IMG/VR virus record: IMGVR_UViG_3300030329_004005
Coordinates: 1-50,030 of that record
Source: a virus
DNA: 50,030 nt
Reading direction: 5' to 3' (one strand)
The notes beneath the pieces are model-generated. The model had not been told where the DNA came from. It saw only the letters and a list, made by a program, of their open reading frames with translations, and searched no databases. Shown here one piece after another: positions 32,301-41,883 of the stretch (position 1 is the stretch's first letter; every line of letters begins with the position of its first letter). The position numbers and the translations under genes are program-made.

Positions 32301-35300
32301 GGCATTGGAAGTTAAATTTTCACTAGTAATTTCACCTTGTAAGTCATAATCTATCTTATTTTCTCTTTCATATTTTTCGATCCATTCTTTTATTTTCTTT
32401 AAAGTTGGGCCTTTTGCTTTACTTACGTTTATAGGATTATCAAATTTATCTCTTGGCATTTTTTCCTGAACATAATTTAATTTATTTAATTCATATAAAA
32501 TCCAGTTCATATCTTGACCAGAGAATACATAGTCGTTTATCTTATCAGGTGGTAATGACTTATTATTAAGGACATAATTTGTTATATAATGTATTTTATC
32601 CATATTAATAAGTTTTAAACCTCGTTTAATATATAAATACTCTTTTAAATCTTTTACATATGCTCTATCTGATGAAATATTTTTTAATTCTGATGGAGGT
32701 ACCTTGTATTTTTTAGCATTACCACCTGCTGCACCATCAAGTAAAATTGCTAAAGGTCCTTTTTCTGTTATTGGGCTACCGTCTTTCTCTATCAACATAC
32801 CCTTGCTATCTCTTTTGATTGATAAAAAGTTAGAACCTATATATCTATCACGACCATCAGTATAAGCTTTAGTATGTGTTTTTGCCACAAGTTTTATCAT
32901 ACTATCTAAATTTACCTTTCTAGGCTTTCCATCTATATCTCTAACTATAAATTCCTCTTTCTTTTCTTTCATTTCTTTTTCAATTTCTATTTTATCTTTT
33001 TGTGCTTTCTCATATGCCTGATTATATATAAATTTACTAAGATCAAGTTCATTTTTTCTTGGATATTTACCATCATTATATTCACGTTCTGCTGTAGCAA
33101 TATCTGATAGCCTATCTTTATATTTACCAAAGACTTTATAATCATCTAATTTTAAATATGGATCAAGCATTGCGTCTTTATAATCCTCAAGATGAGGTTT
33201 TTGTTGAGCTGATAATTCTTCAATTTTCTTTGTATTGTTAAGAACTCTTTCAAACATTGAAGTAGGACTTAAAACTTTCACTGGAACTATTCTTTTAATA
33301 TCACCATCTTTTGTAGTAACATATTTTTCTGTCCTTATTGTTTTGGCAGTAACTGAATTTGGTCTTCCAGCTTGAATATATCTATGCATCTTTGTCATAT
33401 CATCTGGATAATTCCAAGCCCAATCTTTCCTTAAATAAGGATCTCTAAGAGTAAGTATATCTACTTCTTTATCTTCTTCCAATATCTTTGCAATTTTCAT
33501 ATCATTTGCACTTAATTTAAATTCACTTTCAAGATAATTTACAAACATTTCAAAGTCTTGTCTGGTCATATCTTTCATATCTTTGGCTTTCATATTAAGA
33601 TCGGATTGCATTATTCTAAACAAATCTAAATAATTTCCACTCCATCTACCATTTGTACTAACATGAAAATCTACAAATCTATCTTTTAATACTAAATCTT
33701 CTATATATGGCTGTTGTTTTGGAAACTTTTTTAAAGCATCTTTAGTGGATATCTGTTCAGCCATTTGAACTGGGAACATTTCTTCAACTACTTTATGTCC
33801 TTCTTCTGCAATTCTTTCATTTAAATTTATATCTTCTAAACTTTTTTGTATTTTTTCTGGTAATTCTCTTTTAACTTCTTTAACTGCTGCTTCTGATGTT
33901 TCATAAAACTTAGTAGTAAAATCCATATATCTTCTATAATTTTCTGGAGTAATAGACTTAACTCTGTCATTATTATTATAACTACCAACTATTTTTTTAG
34001 CATTACCACCTCTTTGTTTATATAAATCTGATAACTTGCTCTGAAGAGATTGATTTTGTGGATCTAATCGAAGCTCTATCTCTTTTTGTTCAATTAATCC
34101 TTGAAGTCTATCGTGTTCTTTATATAGACTCTCTAAATTTGTAGATTTTACTAAAGGATTATCTCTCAAAACTGGGAAAGCCAACCACCACATATCATAT
34201 AAATTGTCTATACTCTTTTTTAATTCAATTCTTTCGTTAGTTGTAGTTTTTATTCCTAATCTATCAAAAAATTCCAATGTTTTATCTTGTGCTCTTTTTT
34301 TATTTAGTCTGTGCAATACAGTTCTTTTAGGAGCAGTTTGTCCTTCTGGTAAGTTTGCTTCTATTTCTCCCAATTTAATAGCATTGTTTTCACGTATAGA
34401 CTGTCTAATTATTTCCATAGCTGGTTCTCTTAATCCATGTTTAGTCATTACTTCTCGAAAACCTTCGCTAGAATGTAATGCTAAATAGTTTGCTAAAGCT
34501 CTGTGTGTATGCATTCTAAATAATTCTGGGGTTGAACCTATCTTTTTAAGTTCTCTAGCTGATACGTGTGTTAAGAACAAATTATGATAATCTAAATCTA
34601 CGCCTCGTAATTCTCTCCCAATTTCACTATTGCTAATAGCTTTGGTAAGAGGTTCAATCATCTTAATTATAGATTCACTCTCTGGAAGTATTTCTGTAAA
34701 TTCTTTTGGATTAAGATTCAACTTACTAAGATTTTCTCCTAATATCTTCCAACCATCTTCAACCCCTTTATACTGATCCATATATCTATTAACAATTTCT
34801 TGAGCTGAAGGTTGATCAGGAATTCTACTTTCTTTTCCTCTTAATAATAGTTGAAAATTCTTTGTATCTGTTAAGAAAGGAATTTGTTCAACAATTTTAT
34901 CCCATGGAGTATCTACAAGATTCATTGGTTTTCCATCTTTTTTAAGATTAAAATGTTTAAGAAGTTGATTACGTAATATTTCACTATATCCATCAATTTC
35001 TTTAACTTTAACAGCATCTACAAGTTCATTAGCAATGATTTCAGAATCTCTATCAATTCTTCTTGCTCCCTTTTCTCCAGGTACTGCATTTGATATTTCA
35101 ACTCCTTCTCCAAAATCTGTTTTTCCTTGCTCAATTAATGAATGCATACGCATAAAAGCTTTTTTACCAACATCTGCCATACCCAAAGAAGAGAATCCTT
35201 TACCAGAATTCTGAGCTTGTTTAATATTTTCTAAAGGATTTAAAATATGATAAGATGTTGCTAGGTCAGCTTCTTTTACTGCTCCAGTTAATCGTGAGAT

Positions 35301-38300
35301 TTCATTATGATCATCAAAGCTTTTCATTACTTCAAAAGGATTATTATTTTTATTATGAGCAAATTGAACCTCTTTCCTACCAAAAGAATCATTCCATTCT
35401 TTACCCATTATAAATATATTTGCTTTATCACCATCATTATCAGCACCAGACATCATTCTTTTATTAAATGCATCTACTACTATAGATAATCCCTTTCTTC
35501 CTTCTATGTATCCTTTCATTTTCCATATTCTAACATTGCTTATAGAATTTACAGGATCTCTTTTACCACTAAATCTTACATTCTCTAATACTTCTTTGTA
35601 AGTTTCTCCAGTCTTTATAGCTGGACTATTCATTAACCAATTGGTATTATTGTCTCTCATTTCAGTTAAATTATCAAAATATTCTTTTCCTGTTAATACT
35701 TGAATTATATTATCCTGTTTATCACGAATTGGTACTTTTATTACACGAGCTAAACCTTCTGACATTAAAAATTCATCATGTTTTATATTGAATTTTCTTT
35801 CTGTGATAGGATCATATTCCCTTAAAAGAACAGTAGCAGAATGTTTTATTCTAGGACTATTCATTCTTTCAGTTGTATACAACTTCAAAGCTGCTTCTAC
35901 GAATGCTCCGTGCCTTGCAAGAGTTTGGTGATGATAGCCTGACATTTCTAATTGTTCTTTAGTCTCGTATAAATCTCTTAAATTAATTTCTGCAAGTTCT
36001 AACTCTGAATACATCTCTATCTTTTTTTGGAAATCTACTTCACTTGATAAGCTATTAGTTTGTTTAAATACCTGTTTAAGGATAGATGCAATAGATTGTG
36101 TATGTTCTTTTTTATAATAATTATTTTTTGTATAATCATTAAGTTGATTAATATTAATATCGTCTATATCTAAATTCTTTCTACTAAATGCTTTTCTATC
36201 ATTAACAACATCTTTTACAAACTTTCTATTTGCTTTCTCAGTTCCTTGCATATCCTCTACTAATAGCTTTTCTAACATATCCATGTCCATATTAGTCTTA
36301 GTAGCTAAGTCAAATATAGGTTTAGATATTCTTATGTTTCCTATCTTTGTAAAGTCTTCTTTAGCACCACTATTAACATATATATCATCTATTCTAAACT
36401 TATATAAATTATTTTCTTGTAGTTCTTTTGCTTTAAATCCTTCTGGATATGTTATGCCAGCTTCAATAGTATCTGGTTTAAATCCTTCTCTAAATTCAAG
36501 TTGATCTTTTTCATTTATTCTACCTTCTTTTGGAGTAGTCATATGATTTATCATTAATACATCATTATCTCTCATCCATTTAGCATAAGCTGGATCTGCA
36601 GCAACAAGCAAATGCTTTAAAGATATCTCTCCCTTTCCTGGATTGATAAAAGAAGGTATATTAATAGTAGTTTTAATACTACCGACATTTGTATTTTGTC
36701 CATCAATTTTAGCAATTTCTTTAATCATCTCAGGAACAGTTAAACTAATACCATCCCAATCTGCTTCACGAGAAAGAATTAATTTAGCTTCTTTAGGATT
36801 ATTCATGCTACCATAAGGGATTTTACCGTGTGTGTTCTTCATCCACACCATATTAGCAGAACCAGTGTTTGTTAAGCTATCTAAAGGAACATCCCATCTC
36901 TTATGAGACTGTTTCTGAAAGAACTCTTCCTTATATTGTTCCTTCCAGTATGGTTTCGACTTTTGATCTGCGTATTTTGAATAAAGAGCAAGCCAATCAA
37001 TCTGTAATTGTTCTAAATCAGTTTTTCCCGTCAGTTTATTTTTCTTTCCTACGCCCCCTTCTTCTCTGATTGCATTCCCTAATTCAAAATCGAACTCTCT
37101 ATCTCTTATTGTCAGAGCATCTTTTCCATCAACTGTTTGATATCTGAACCCTTTTGGCTGTAAAACAATTACATTTTTTACACCAGCCATAGCACCAGCT
37201 TTTGCCCCCGCTTCATCTGCTCCTGATTGTCCTCCAGTTCTTATTTCTTTTATATTCAATTTTTTCTTAACTTCAATTAATAAACTTGAGACATATCTAT
37301 CTAATGATTTTTGTGTCCAACCAGTGCCAGTTCTATCAGTAAATTTCATAAATTTATTAATACTATTACCAGCAATATTAAGTATTATGCCATCTTTTAA
37401 TTTTTCTTTTCCAGCATGTTTTACAATATGATCAACTATTTTATTAGTATGTTCTTTTAATGAAGTTGATGATGGATTAATTCCTATAAAAGAGTTCTTT
37501 CCATTTTCAGATTCTCTTGAAAACTTTTCAGTAAGTCTCATACCAGCACTTTTTGAATCAACAGATATACCAAGAGTAAAATCTGTAGGACCATTAGGAT
37601 AGCCATAACCTGTTGCATTTCTATAGGTTCTATTATGATATCTTTTTACAAATTCTTCTCTATCAGATTTATTTTTTCCTCTAAATACTTTATTAGTCTT
37701 CATATTGATTATCTTATTATTATTAAAATAATTCATCATAATATAAGGACTAATATGTTTTTCATTATCTTGAGTTAATTTTATTTTTTGAAATACCCTT
37801 GAGTTAGGATCGTATTCTGGATTACCTCCTGGAAAGAATTTACGTAATTCTTTAAAATAAGGCTTCATTGGTATTTCAATACCATAAGGTAGTTTTAAAC
37901 GTTTACTAAATGATGATATAGATTTATGAAGATCATTTTCTGCCCACTCTAGTATTGTTAATGGATTTTTATAATAGTTATAAGCTTTTTTACCAGATAA
38001 GTTTTTTCCATCAGTCATTCCCATGAATCTTAATCGCCATATATATTTCCCTACAACTGAATCTATCATTTCTTGACTAGGATTTTTCTTTCCTATACTT
38101 TTATCTTGTTCTCGTATTTTATTATATATAAATTTTCTTTGTTTTTTAGTTAAAGTATTTTTACCATCTGCCCTTAACCAAGGATATTTTAATAATACAA
38201 TTCTACCTGTATCTCCTTGTCCGCCATAAAATAAAAGTTTCTTTTTAGCAAACTCTGGAATTCCTTGTTTTTCCCAATATTTCATAGAAATAAAAGGTTC

Positions 38301-40712
38301 TCCTGCACTATTAGATGCTAATGGCGGTATATATCTTATTTGTTTTCCATCTGCAATTCCAACTCTTTGTATTATTTCTGAAGTGCCTTTTCCATATTGA
38401 GCATCTATTGTATTTTTAAATCTATTAATTACATTAGATGTTCCATCAGGTTCAGTCTCAGGCATTCTAGAAAGCTTAACTTCTTTTGTTTCAATTTGAT
38501 TAGCAGGTTTTTTAGATTCGTTTACTTTATTGTAAGTAAATTGTTTTTTAGTTCTACTGTTTGTTTTTGTATTAAATATCATTTCCTGTTGAAGAATTTG
38601 ACCAGTTCCTGGCCCAGTAATAAATTGATTAGTTACTACATTAAAAGAACGTCTAAGTTCTTTTGTATCAAACCTAGTTATATTTTTAGGATTTACCATA
38701 AATTTTGAAACTTGATTTAAAAATGTATTGAAATTTCCTTCTGCTCTTTCTACAGCTTTAATTAATTTAAGATTAGCTGCTGGAGCAGTTCCTTTAAATT
38801 CTCCTATCTCTACCATCGTTTCAGCAGCATTACGGAAACTGTGTGTTGTTATACTTTCAAAATCATTTGTAGAGTGTAATTGTTGATTTAAATCGATAAT
38901 AGAATCATTATTATATAAATCTAACATATGTTTAGTAATTTTATTTATATCATATTTACTTACATTATTTGATATTTCACTTAATTTAAGTTCTACTTCT
39001 CTTGGATCTAATTTATACCAGTCTACTTCCATGTTGGTTAATTCTTTTCCAAAGGTTGCACGCATTGCATTATAAAATTCTTCACTCTGAGGACCTTTAT
39101 CCATGTATTCTATACCCATTTTATCTGCAACCTTTTTAGTTGCTTTCATTGCAGCTTCCTGTTCTGCTTCGCTCATAGATTCAAAAAACAATCTTGGATT
39201 TGCATCAAAAATTCTATCTTGAGATCTACGAACAGAATCAAAGTATCTCATTATATATTCTTGAGAATTGGTTTCTAATTGTTTAAATTTAGGTAACCCT
39301 TGAACATATTTTTTAGCTCGTGTGGTATTCATAGTAGGTTTAATTAAATGAGATCTATTTATAATAAATTGATTAGCTCTAGTTCTCCATAATGGTTGTT
39401 CACCTGCAGAGAAAAACATACCTAATAATATTTCATATATCTGCTCTGGTAAAGGTAAATCATGTGAAGCAGTTGTTGCATATCCATATCCTGCACCAGC
39501 CATAGCTTTTAATAGTGTATCTACTTGTTGTTCTTTAATGTCAGCCATTCTTTGTGTTTCAGTTTTAGCCATTCTTTCTTTTTGGACCTTTGTATACTTT
39601 TTACCTTTTGTATACTGACGAAATCTATCGCTTTGTAACATCTTTGTTACAGCTGCATCACTGTATAGTTTTTCAGAATGTTGCCTTAGATATTTATCTG
39701 CAAAAGGTCTTGTCACTGGATTCTTCATAAGATTTGATACACTAACTGCAGTGCCAATCCCTCTAAACACAACACCTGCAATACCCATATGCATAGCACT
39801 TTCCATTGTTTGTTTCCATCCGCCTTCATTTCCTGAAGCCCAAGGGTGATTAGATGCAAACCCAGCTAGACCTAAATGAGCACCTCCATGTCCTAAATGA
39901 ATAATATTTCTAGCAATATTTGCACTCATTGCTCTTGATTGAATACCACGTGATACACCTAGATTTGTCAATGTTCTTTGTAAATTTTTCCTTGTTACCC
40001 CTGTGGTATTTTTTAATAATTTAGCACCTTTATCCATAAAGTGGTCAGCAAATTGCATAGGAAGAGAACGTATGCCATATAAAGGCTTTGTAGGATTTAA
40101 TGGATCCATCAGATCAACCATTTTCTTTTTATTACCATCCCACACTTGTAATGGTTTTCTAAAACTTTTTACCCCAGTTGTTTTTACTATTTTATTAGCT
40201 AATTTATGAGATGCCATCCTAGTTACATTTTGACCCTTCATTGCAGCCTTAGACACTGGGGATAAAATTTTACGTGCTGCAAGTCCTATTTTTCCAAATC
40301 TACTTGCAGCAACAGCTTTTCCGCCTGGAACAGGAGCAACCAAACCCAAAACTCCAATAATAATATCTGGGACAAATCCTATTAAATGGCCTACACTTCT
40401 AACTATTCTTTCACCGCTTGTATCTGCCTCTGGAGCATTAGCAACATTAAATGTAGTAAAACCTTCAAACATACCACCAATCATTTGATGTGACATTTGA
40501 AGTATACTAGTTTCACCATGTGCTAAATCTCTTTGAAATGGAACGTCTGCTTTCTTGAATTGGGATTCTAAATGATCAACATCCTCTTCTGTAAACATAG
40601 AAGGATTTTTTTCATACATAACAGCAGACCTATAAAGATAGTCTTCTGTAGTCATACGACCACTCTTTACAGCTGCTTCCAACTGTAATAATGTTTTATT
40701 CTGTGTTGCCAT
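29346..40712 (-). CDS. Giant internal virion protein with RNA-polymerase-like active-site motif
   Basis: A 3,788-residue protein, last gene of the second late block. Its place after two smaller internal proteins resembles T7 gp16, an ejected protein. N-terminal residues 108-130 and a C-terminal region about 3630-3655 are hydrophobic. Near 1718-1762, Arg-Asp-Pro is followed 38 residues later by ADNDGDKANIF (D1758, D1760, D1762), matching the spacing and form of the beta-prime R-x-P...NADFDGDQMAVH motif of multisubunit-type RNA polymerases. Two further alpha/beta modules are visible: EIRTGGQSGADEAGAKAGA (about 1080-1230), SLOG/YpsA-like, and LWVFGDNNARKGTGGSAEIR (about 3130-3210), a nucleotide-binding-like phage domain. 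Long coiled coils fill much of the rest. The simplest reading is a virion-packaged, ejected polyvalent protein that may include an RNA polymerase, as in crAss-like phages. Confidence 0.6.
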   Translation of the reverse strand: MATQNKTLLQLEAAVKSGRMTTEDYLYRSAVMYEKNPSMFTEEDVDHLESQFKKADVPFQRDLAHGETSILQMSHQMIGGMFEGFTTFNVANAPEADTSGERIVRSVGHLIGFVPDIIIGVLGLVAPVPGGKAVAASRFGKIGLAARKILSPVSKAAMKGQNVTRMASHKLANKIVKTTGVKSFRKPLQVWDGNKKKMVDLMDPLNPTKPLYGIRSLPMQFADHFMDKGAKLLKNTTGVTRKNLQRTLTNLGVSRGIQSRAMSANIARNIIHLGHGGAHLGLAGFASNHPWASGNEGGWKQTMESAMHMGIAGVVFRGIGTAVSVSNLMKNPVTRPFADKYLRQHSEKLYSDAAVTKMLQSDRFRQYTKGKKYTKVQKERMAKTETQRMADIKEQQVDTLLKAMAGAGYGYATTASHDLPLPEQIYEILLGMFFSAGEQPLWRTRANQFIINRSHLIKPTMNTTRAKKYVQGLPKFKQLETNSQEYIMRYFDSVRRSQDRIFDANPRLFFESMSEAEQEAAMKATKKVADKMGIEYMDKGPQSEEFYNAMRATFGKELTNMEVDWYKLDPREVELKLSEISNNVSKYDINKITKHMLDLYNNDSIIDLNQQLHSTNDFESITTHSFRNAAETMVEIGEFKGTAPAANLKLIKAVERAEGNFNTFLNQVSKFMVNPKNITRFDTKELRRSFNVVTNQFITGPGTGQILQQEMIFNTKTNSRTKKQFTYNKVNESKKPANQIETKEVKLSRMPETEPDGTSNVINRFKNTIDAQYGKGTSEIIQRVGIADGKQIRYIPPLASNSAGEPFISMKYWEKQGIPEFAKKKLLFYGGQGDTGRIVLLKYPWLRADGKNTLTKKQRKFIYNKIREQDKSIGKKNPSQEMIDSVVGKYIWRLRFMGMTDGKNLSGKKAYNYYKNPLTILEWAENDLHKSISSFSKRLKLPYGIEIPMKPYFKELRKFFPGGNPEYDPNSRVFQKIKLTQDNEKHISPYIMMNYFNNNKIINMKTNKVFRGKNKSDREEFVKRYHNRTYRNATGYGYPNGPTDFTLGISVDSKSAGMRLTEKFSRESENGKNSFIGINPSSTSLKEHTNKIVDHIVKHAGKEKLKDGIILNIAGNSINKFMKFTDRTGTGWTQKSLDRYVSSLLIEVKKKLNIKEIRTGGQSGADEAGAKAGAMAGVKNVIVLQPKGFRYQTVDGKDALTIRDREFDFELGNAIREEGGVGKKNKLTGKTDLEQLQIDWLALYSKYADQKSKPYWKEQYKEEFFQKQSHKRWDVPLDSLTNTGSANMVWMKNTHGKIPYGSMNNPKEAKLILSREADWDGISLTVPEMIKEIAKIDGQNTNVGSIKTTINIPSFINPGKGEISLKHLLVAADPAYAKWMRDNDVLMINHMTTPKEGRINEKDQLEFREGFKPDTIEAGITYPEGFKAKELQENNLYKFRIDDIYVNSGAKEDFTKIGNIRISKPIFDLATKTNMDMDMLEKLLVEDMQGTEKANRKFVKDVVNDRKAFSRKNLDIDDININQLNDYTKNNYYKKEHTQSIASILKQVFKQTNSLSSEVDFQKKIEMYSELELAEINLRDLYETKEQLEMSGYHHQTLARHGAFVEAALKLYTTERMNSPRIKHSATVLLREYDPITERKFNIKHDEFLMSEGLARVIKVPIRDKQDNIIQVLTGKEYFDNLTEMRDNNTNWLMNSPAIKTGETYKEVLENVRFSGKRDPVNSISNVRIWKMKGYIEGRKGLSIVVDAFNKRMMSGADNDGDKANIFIMGKEWNDSFGRKEVQFAHNKNNNPFEVMKSFDDHNEISRLTGAVKEADLATSYHILNPLENIKQAQNSGKGFSSLGMADVGKKAFMRMHSLIEQGKTDFGEGVEISNAVPGEKGARRIDRDSEIIANELVDAVKVKEIDGYSEILRNQLLKHFNLKKDGKPMNLVDTPWDKIVEQIPFLTDTKNFQLLLRGKESRIPDQPSAQEIVNRYMDQYKGVEDGWKILGENLSKLNLNPKEFTEILPESESIIKMIEPLTKAISNSEIGRELRGVDLDYHNLFLTHVSARELKKIGSTPELFRMHTHRALANYLALHSSEGFREVMTKHGLREPAMEIIRQSIRENNAIKLGEIEANLPEGQTAPKRTVLHRLNKKRAQDKTLEFFDRLGIKTTTNERIELKKSIDNLYDMWWLAFPVLRDNPLVKSTNLESLYKEHDRLQGLIEQKEIELRLDPQNQSLQSKLSDLYKQRGGNAKKIVGSYNNNDRVKSITPENYRRYMDFTTKFYETSEAAVKEVKRELPEKIQKSLEDINLNERIAEEGHKVVEEMFPVQMAEQISTKDALKKFPKQQPYIEDLVLKDRFVDFHVSTNGRWSGNYLDLFRIMQSDLNMKAKDMKDMTRQDFEMFVNYLESEFKLSANDMKIAKILEEDKEVDILTLRDPYLRKDWAWNYPDDMTKMHRYIQAGRPNSVTAKTIRTEKYVTTKDGDIKRIVPVKVLSPTSMFERVLNNTKKIEELSAQQKPHLEDYKDAMLDPYLKLDDYKVFGKYKDRLSDIATAEREYNDGKYPRKNELDLSKFIYNQAYEKAQKDKIEIEKEMKEKKEEFIVRDIDGKPRKVNLDSMIKLVAKTHTKAYTDGRDRYIGSNFLSIKRDSKGMLIEKDGSPITEKGPLAILLDGAAGGNAKKYKVPPSELKNISSDRAYVKDLKEYLYIKRGLKLINMDKIHYITNYVLNNKSLPPDKINDYVFSGQDMNWILYELNKLNYVQEKMPRDKFDNPINVSKAKGPTLKKIKEWIEKYERENKIDYDLQGEITSENLTSNAYAYQSGHQNIKADIENIKKFSKDVMEPWILGEKVTKDGKEVLPQFSMDQLSPYYKKKLETGEMTEPEIKQHLYDQLQFQINRLGVKGIEERENTLVEGDIRMYDSYQTKSTPGRAFGPLMRRGAFPLPHKDTRMSVPFRYHEIMSSINIQRMVLLANHMAIKDFQRLARKDKEIGQMSENWINYVQIAQKGWMNRETLYNPMQFGYTKYHYGMLKRLAEQNDEDSLYNIEYTNKGKKIKTRNDVTSFNIDGIRAMVRKGLSGEYVRDLNFIDILRKTVEPSRGDQYAMKKRAYSEELKKIQKKPIVVEPFKPAKKITNLKGYVGKAKDTLWVFGDNNARKGTGGSAEIRGLSNAIGVRTKWSPDKKKESYFTDADRPKIEKLVQEDINTIIKTFNKGDYKKIKVIGELGAGLATAPKKYKMEGEQKILSWINNQVFKMGPKPDDAAVKANFESKVHEQRVINLQEQVDPKNIDKIGFFKQYTVRPLNYTFSTNPAFYTSESASTDAMEWLNRRAKKFGLGRIINLKDLPEDIDTRRRALRTSMNTLARWEGKYNLLSLLYHPKAWMTNVYSGEANIIGDVGFDHWKSSIRHEDRVNILRGEEFQRPDPRNPGQFTTEKINPRSAKEDVNLLMTQKGIISGTIEQDTLYDARFKGAEAKNFFRDLNKKMKQKFIEDPSLLNNTNETAVRYAKEVDKTVLELSNIHGVSDAIVKHGALFMRHSEMLLRTHTAIAAYKKALNEMNVTGDPFGKDRIINRDFVWDYARMIVERSQFIYHATRRPHVANTPLGKMMTRFHPFTWNSLRRWHFAKKDADAARFVKDMEATKRLRRMTNIAVVQLGLASVFFSSLFEHALAPPFGWLEDIVQLLYGDDEEKRKAFYNPYGVPALSPLAVVTPPTARLPLGPIRAGITGDWDSYWQYTLPASVPFGRLGASAFKTLDNPVMFAENLFGLPIHRLQQRMTRESKQAEKYWEDKEKLEEFNKNR

Positions 40713-41338
40713 TAATAGTTAGCTCTTGGAAGTTTTCTTTGGCTTCTAATCGCTTCAGGGTCTGATTGTAATCTTTCAATCTCACCTTCATAAAATTCTA
40801 TATAATTATCTATTTTAGCAACATCAACATCTTCTTGTAGCCACTTCTCAGCTGTCCTGTAATTCTTTAAAGTTGAAATAGCTGTAGTAGCTTGATCTAT
40901 AGCTTGCTGAACACCTTCGCCATCTTGACCAAAGTAAGCCCAGGATTGTACGACATTTCCTCTATTGTCTTTATAGAAATCATGATTCACTTCAAAAGCA
41001 GCCATTGCTGTATCATATTTTTCTTTTCTTGCAGTATCTGTAAACCAATCCCATACTCCATAACCACTAAAAAACCAATTGTCGTGTTGACCATACTTCT
41101 CTGCTTGAGCAAAATCGATGTCTGCTGTTTCTGCTAAAAACCCTGCTTGTTCTGCTGCTATAGAAGCCTCAAACATACGGCTATCTTTAGCTATCTCTGC
41201 AGCATGTGATTGCAATGCTTGCTGATTAACAAGCATTAGAGCTTGTTTTTCTTCCCAAGTTGGTTCTGTTATTGTCTTTACAAGACCACTAAAAGAATCA
41301 ATAGCTTCTCTTAATGCAATTAAATTATCTCTATCCAT
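40712..41338 (-). CDS. Internal virion protein (T7 gp15-like position)
   Basis: A 208-residue, Ala/Glu/Gln-rich helical protein directly upstream of the giant gene and joined to it by TAATG. Residues 30-75 form a long amphipathic helix (QQALQSHAAEIAKDSRMFEA). A central Trp-rich patch (DNWFFSGYGVWDWFTD) may contact membrane or DNA. By position it corresponds to the second of three internal core proteins in T7-like phages; sequence similarity is not evident. Confidence 0.55.
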   Translation of the reverse strand: MDRDNLIALREAIDSFSGLVKTITEPTWEEKQALMLVNQQALQSHAAEIAKDSRMFEASIAAEQAGFLAETADIDFAQAEKYGQHDNWFFSGYGVWDWFTDTARKEKYDTAMAAFEVNHDFYKDNRGNVVQSWAYFGQDGEGVQQAIDQATTAISTLKNYRTAEKWLQEDVDVAKIDNYIEFYEGEIERLQSDPEAIRSQRKLPRANY

Positions 41339-41883
41339 TATTGATACCCTCCTAAATTAGCTTGTGTATTAATAGTTTGTGTTGGAACCTTATATCCACG
41401 TTCCATAGCCACTCTTTCAATATCCAATAAGCCTGCTTGCACATCTCTTAATGCACTTTCAGCTCCTCTTTGAATACCCCAGAATTGCTGTTTAGCACTT
41501 GCTTCTAATCCCATACCTTTTAATTGGTAATCTTTTTCTACTGCTGAAGCTGCTGTTTCTACTCCTCCTCCATAAGATAAATTAGATCTACCTACTTCTC
41601 CTATAGCACGAGTTCTATCAGCTGACCATTGATTCATAAGAGAATCTCTTTGAATACCTAATCCTTCTCTAGCATATTCTGCTGTCTGTGCCCATTCTTG
41701 TTTTATATCTCCAGCTGCACCCATTAATGAGGTTTGTGTTTTAAGTGCAAAAGCTTTTTCTCTTCTTCTTCTTTTTCTTTCTTGTCTTCTAGCTTTTCTA
41801 GATTGAAAGAATCCTGATACTAAACCTACTCCTGCAAACACTGCCTGTGCTGTTGTTGCTGCTGCCATCATTGCTCCTGGCAT
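41338..41883 (-). CDS. Internal virion protein (T7 gp14-like)
   Basis: A 181-residue protein with an N-terminal hydrophobic Ala/Val/Gly helix (AQAVFAGVGLVSGFF), a strongly basic stretch (KARRQERKRRRREK) and a long Gln/Ala/Arg-rich helical body. This layout is typical of the first ejected core protein of podoviruses, which inserts into the host outer membrane. It overlaps both neighbours by one base, forming a tight operon with the 208-residue and giant proteins. Confidence 0.65.
   Translation of the reverse strand: MPGAMMAAATTAQAVFAGVGLVSGFFQSRKARRQERKRRRREKAFALKTQTSLMGAAGDIKQEWAQTAEYAREGLGIQRDSLMNQWSADRTRAIGEVGRSNLSYGGGVETAASAVEKDYQLKGMGLEASAKQQFWGIQRGAESALRDVQAGLLDIERVAMERGYKVPTQTINTQANLGGYQ

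Noticed and set aside
34204-38708. Rightward open frames opposite the giant virion gene
   Set aside because: Hydrophobic, low-complexity antisense translations without start signals; the leftward frame is uninterrupted.
29346-40712. N4-type (T7-family) virion RNA polymerase as the identity of the giant protein
   Set aside because: The size fits, but the visible catalytic signature is D-x-D-G-D of the double-psi barrel type; I saw no T7-family motifs.
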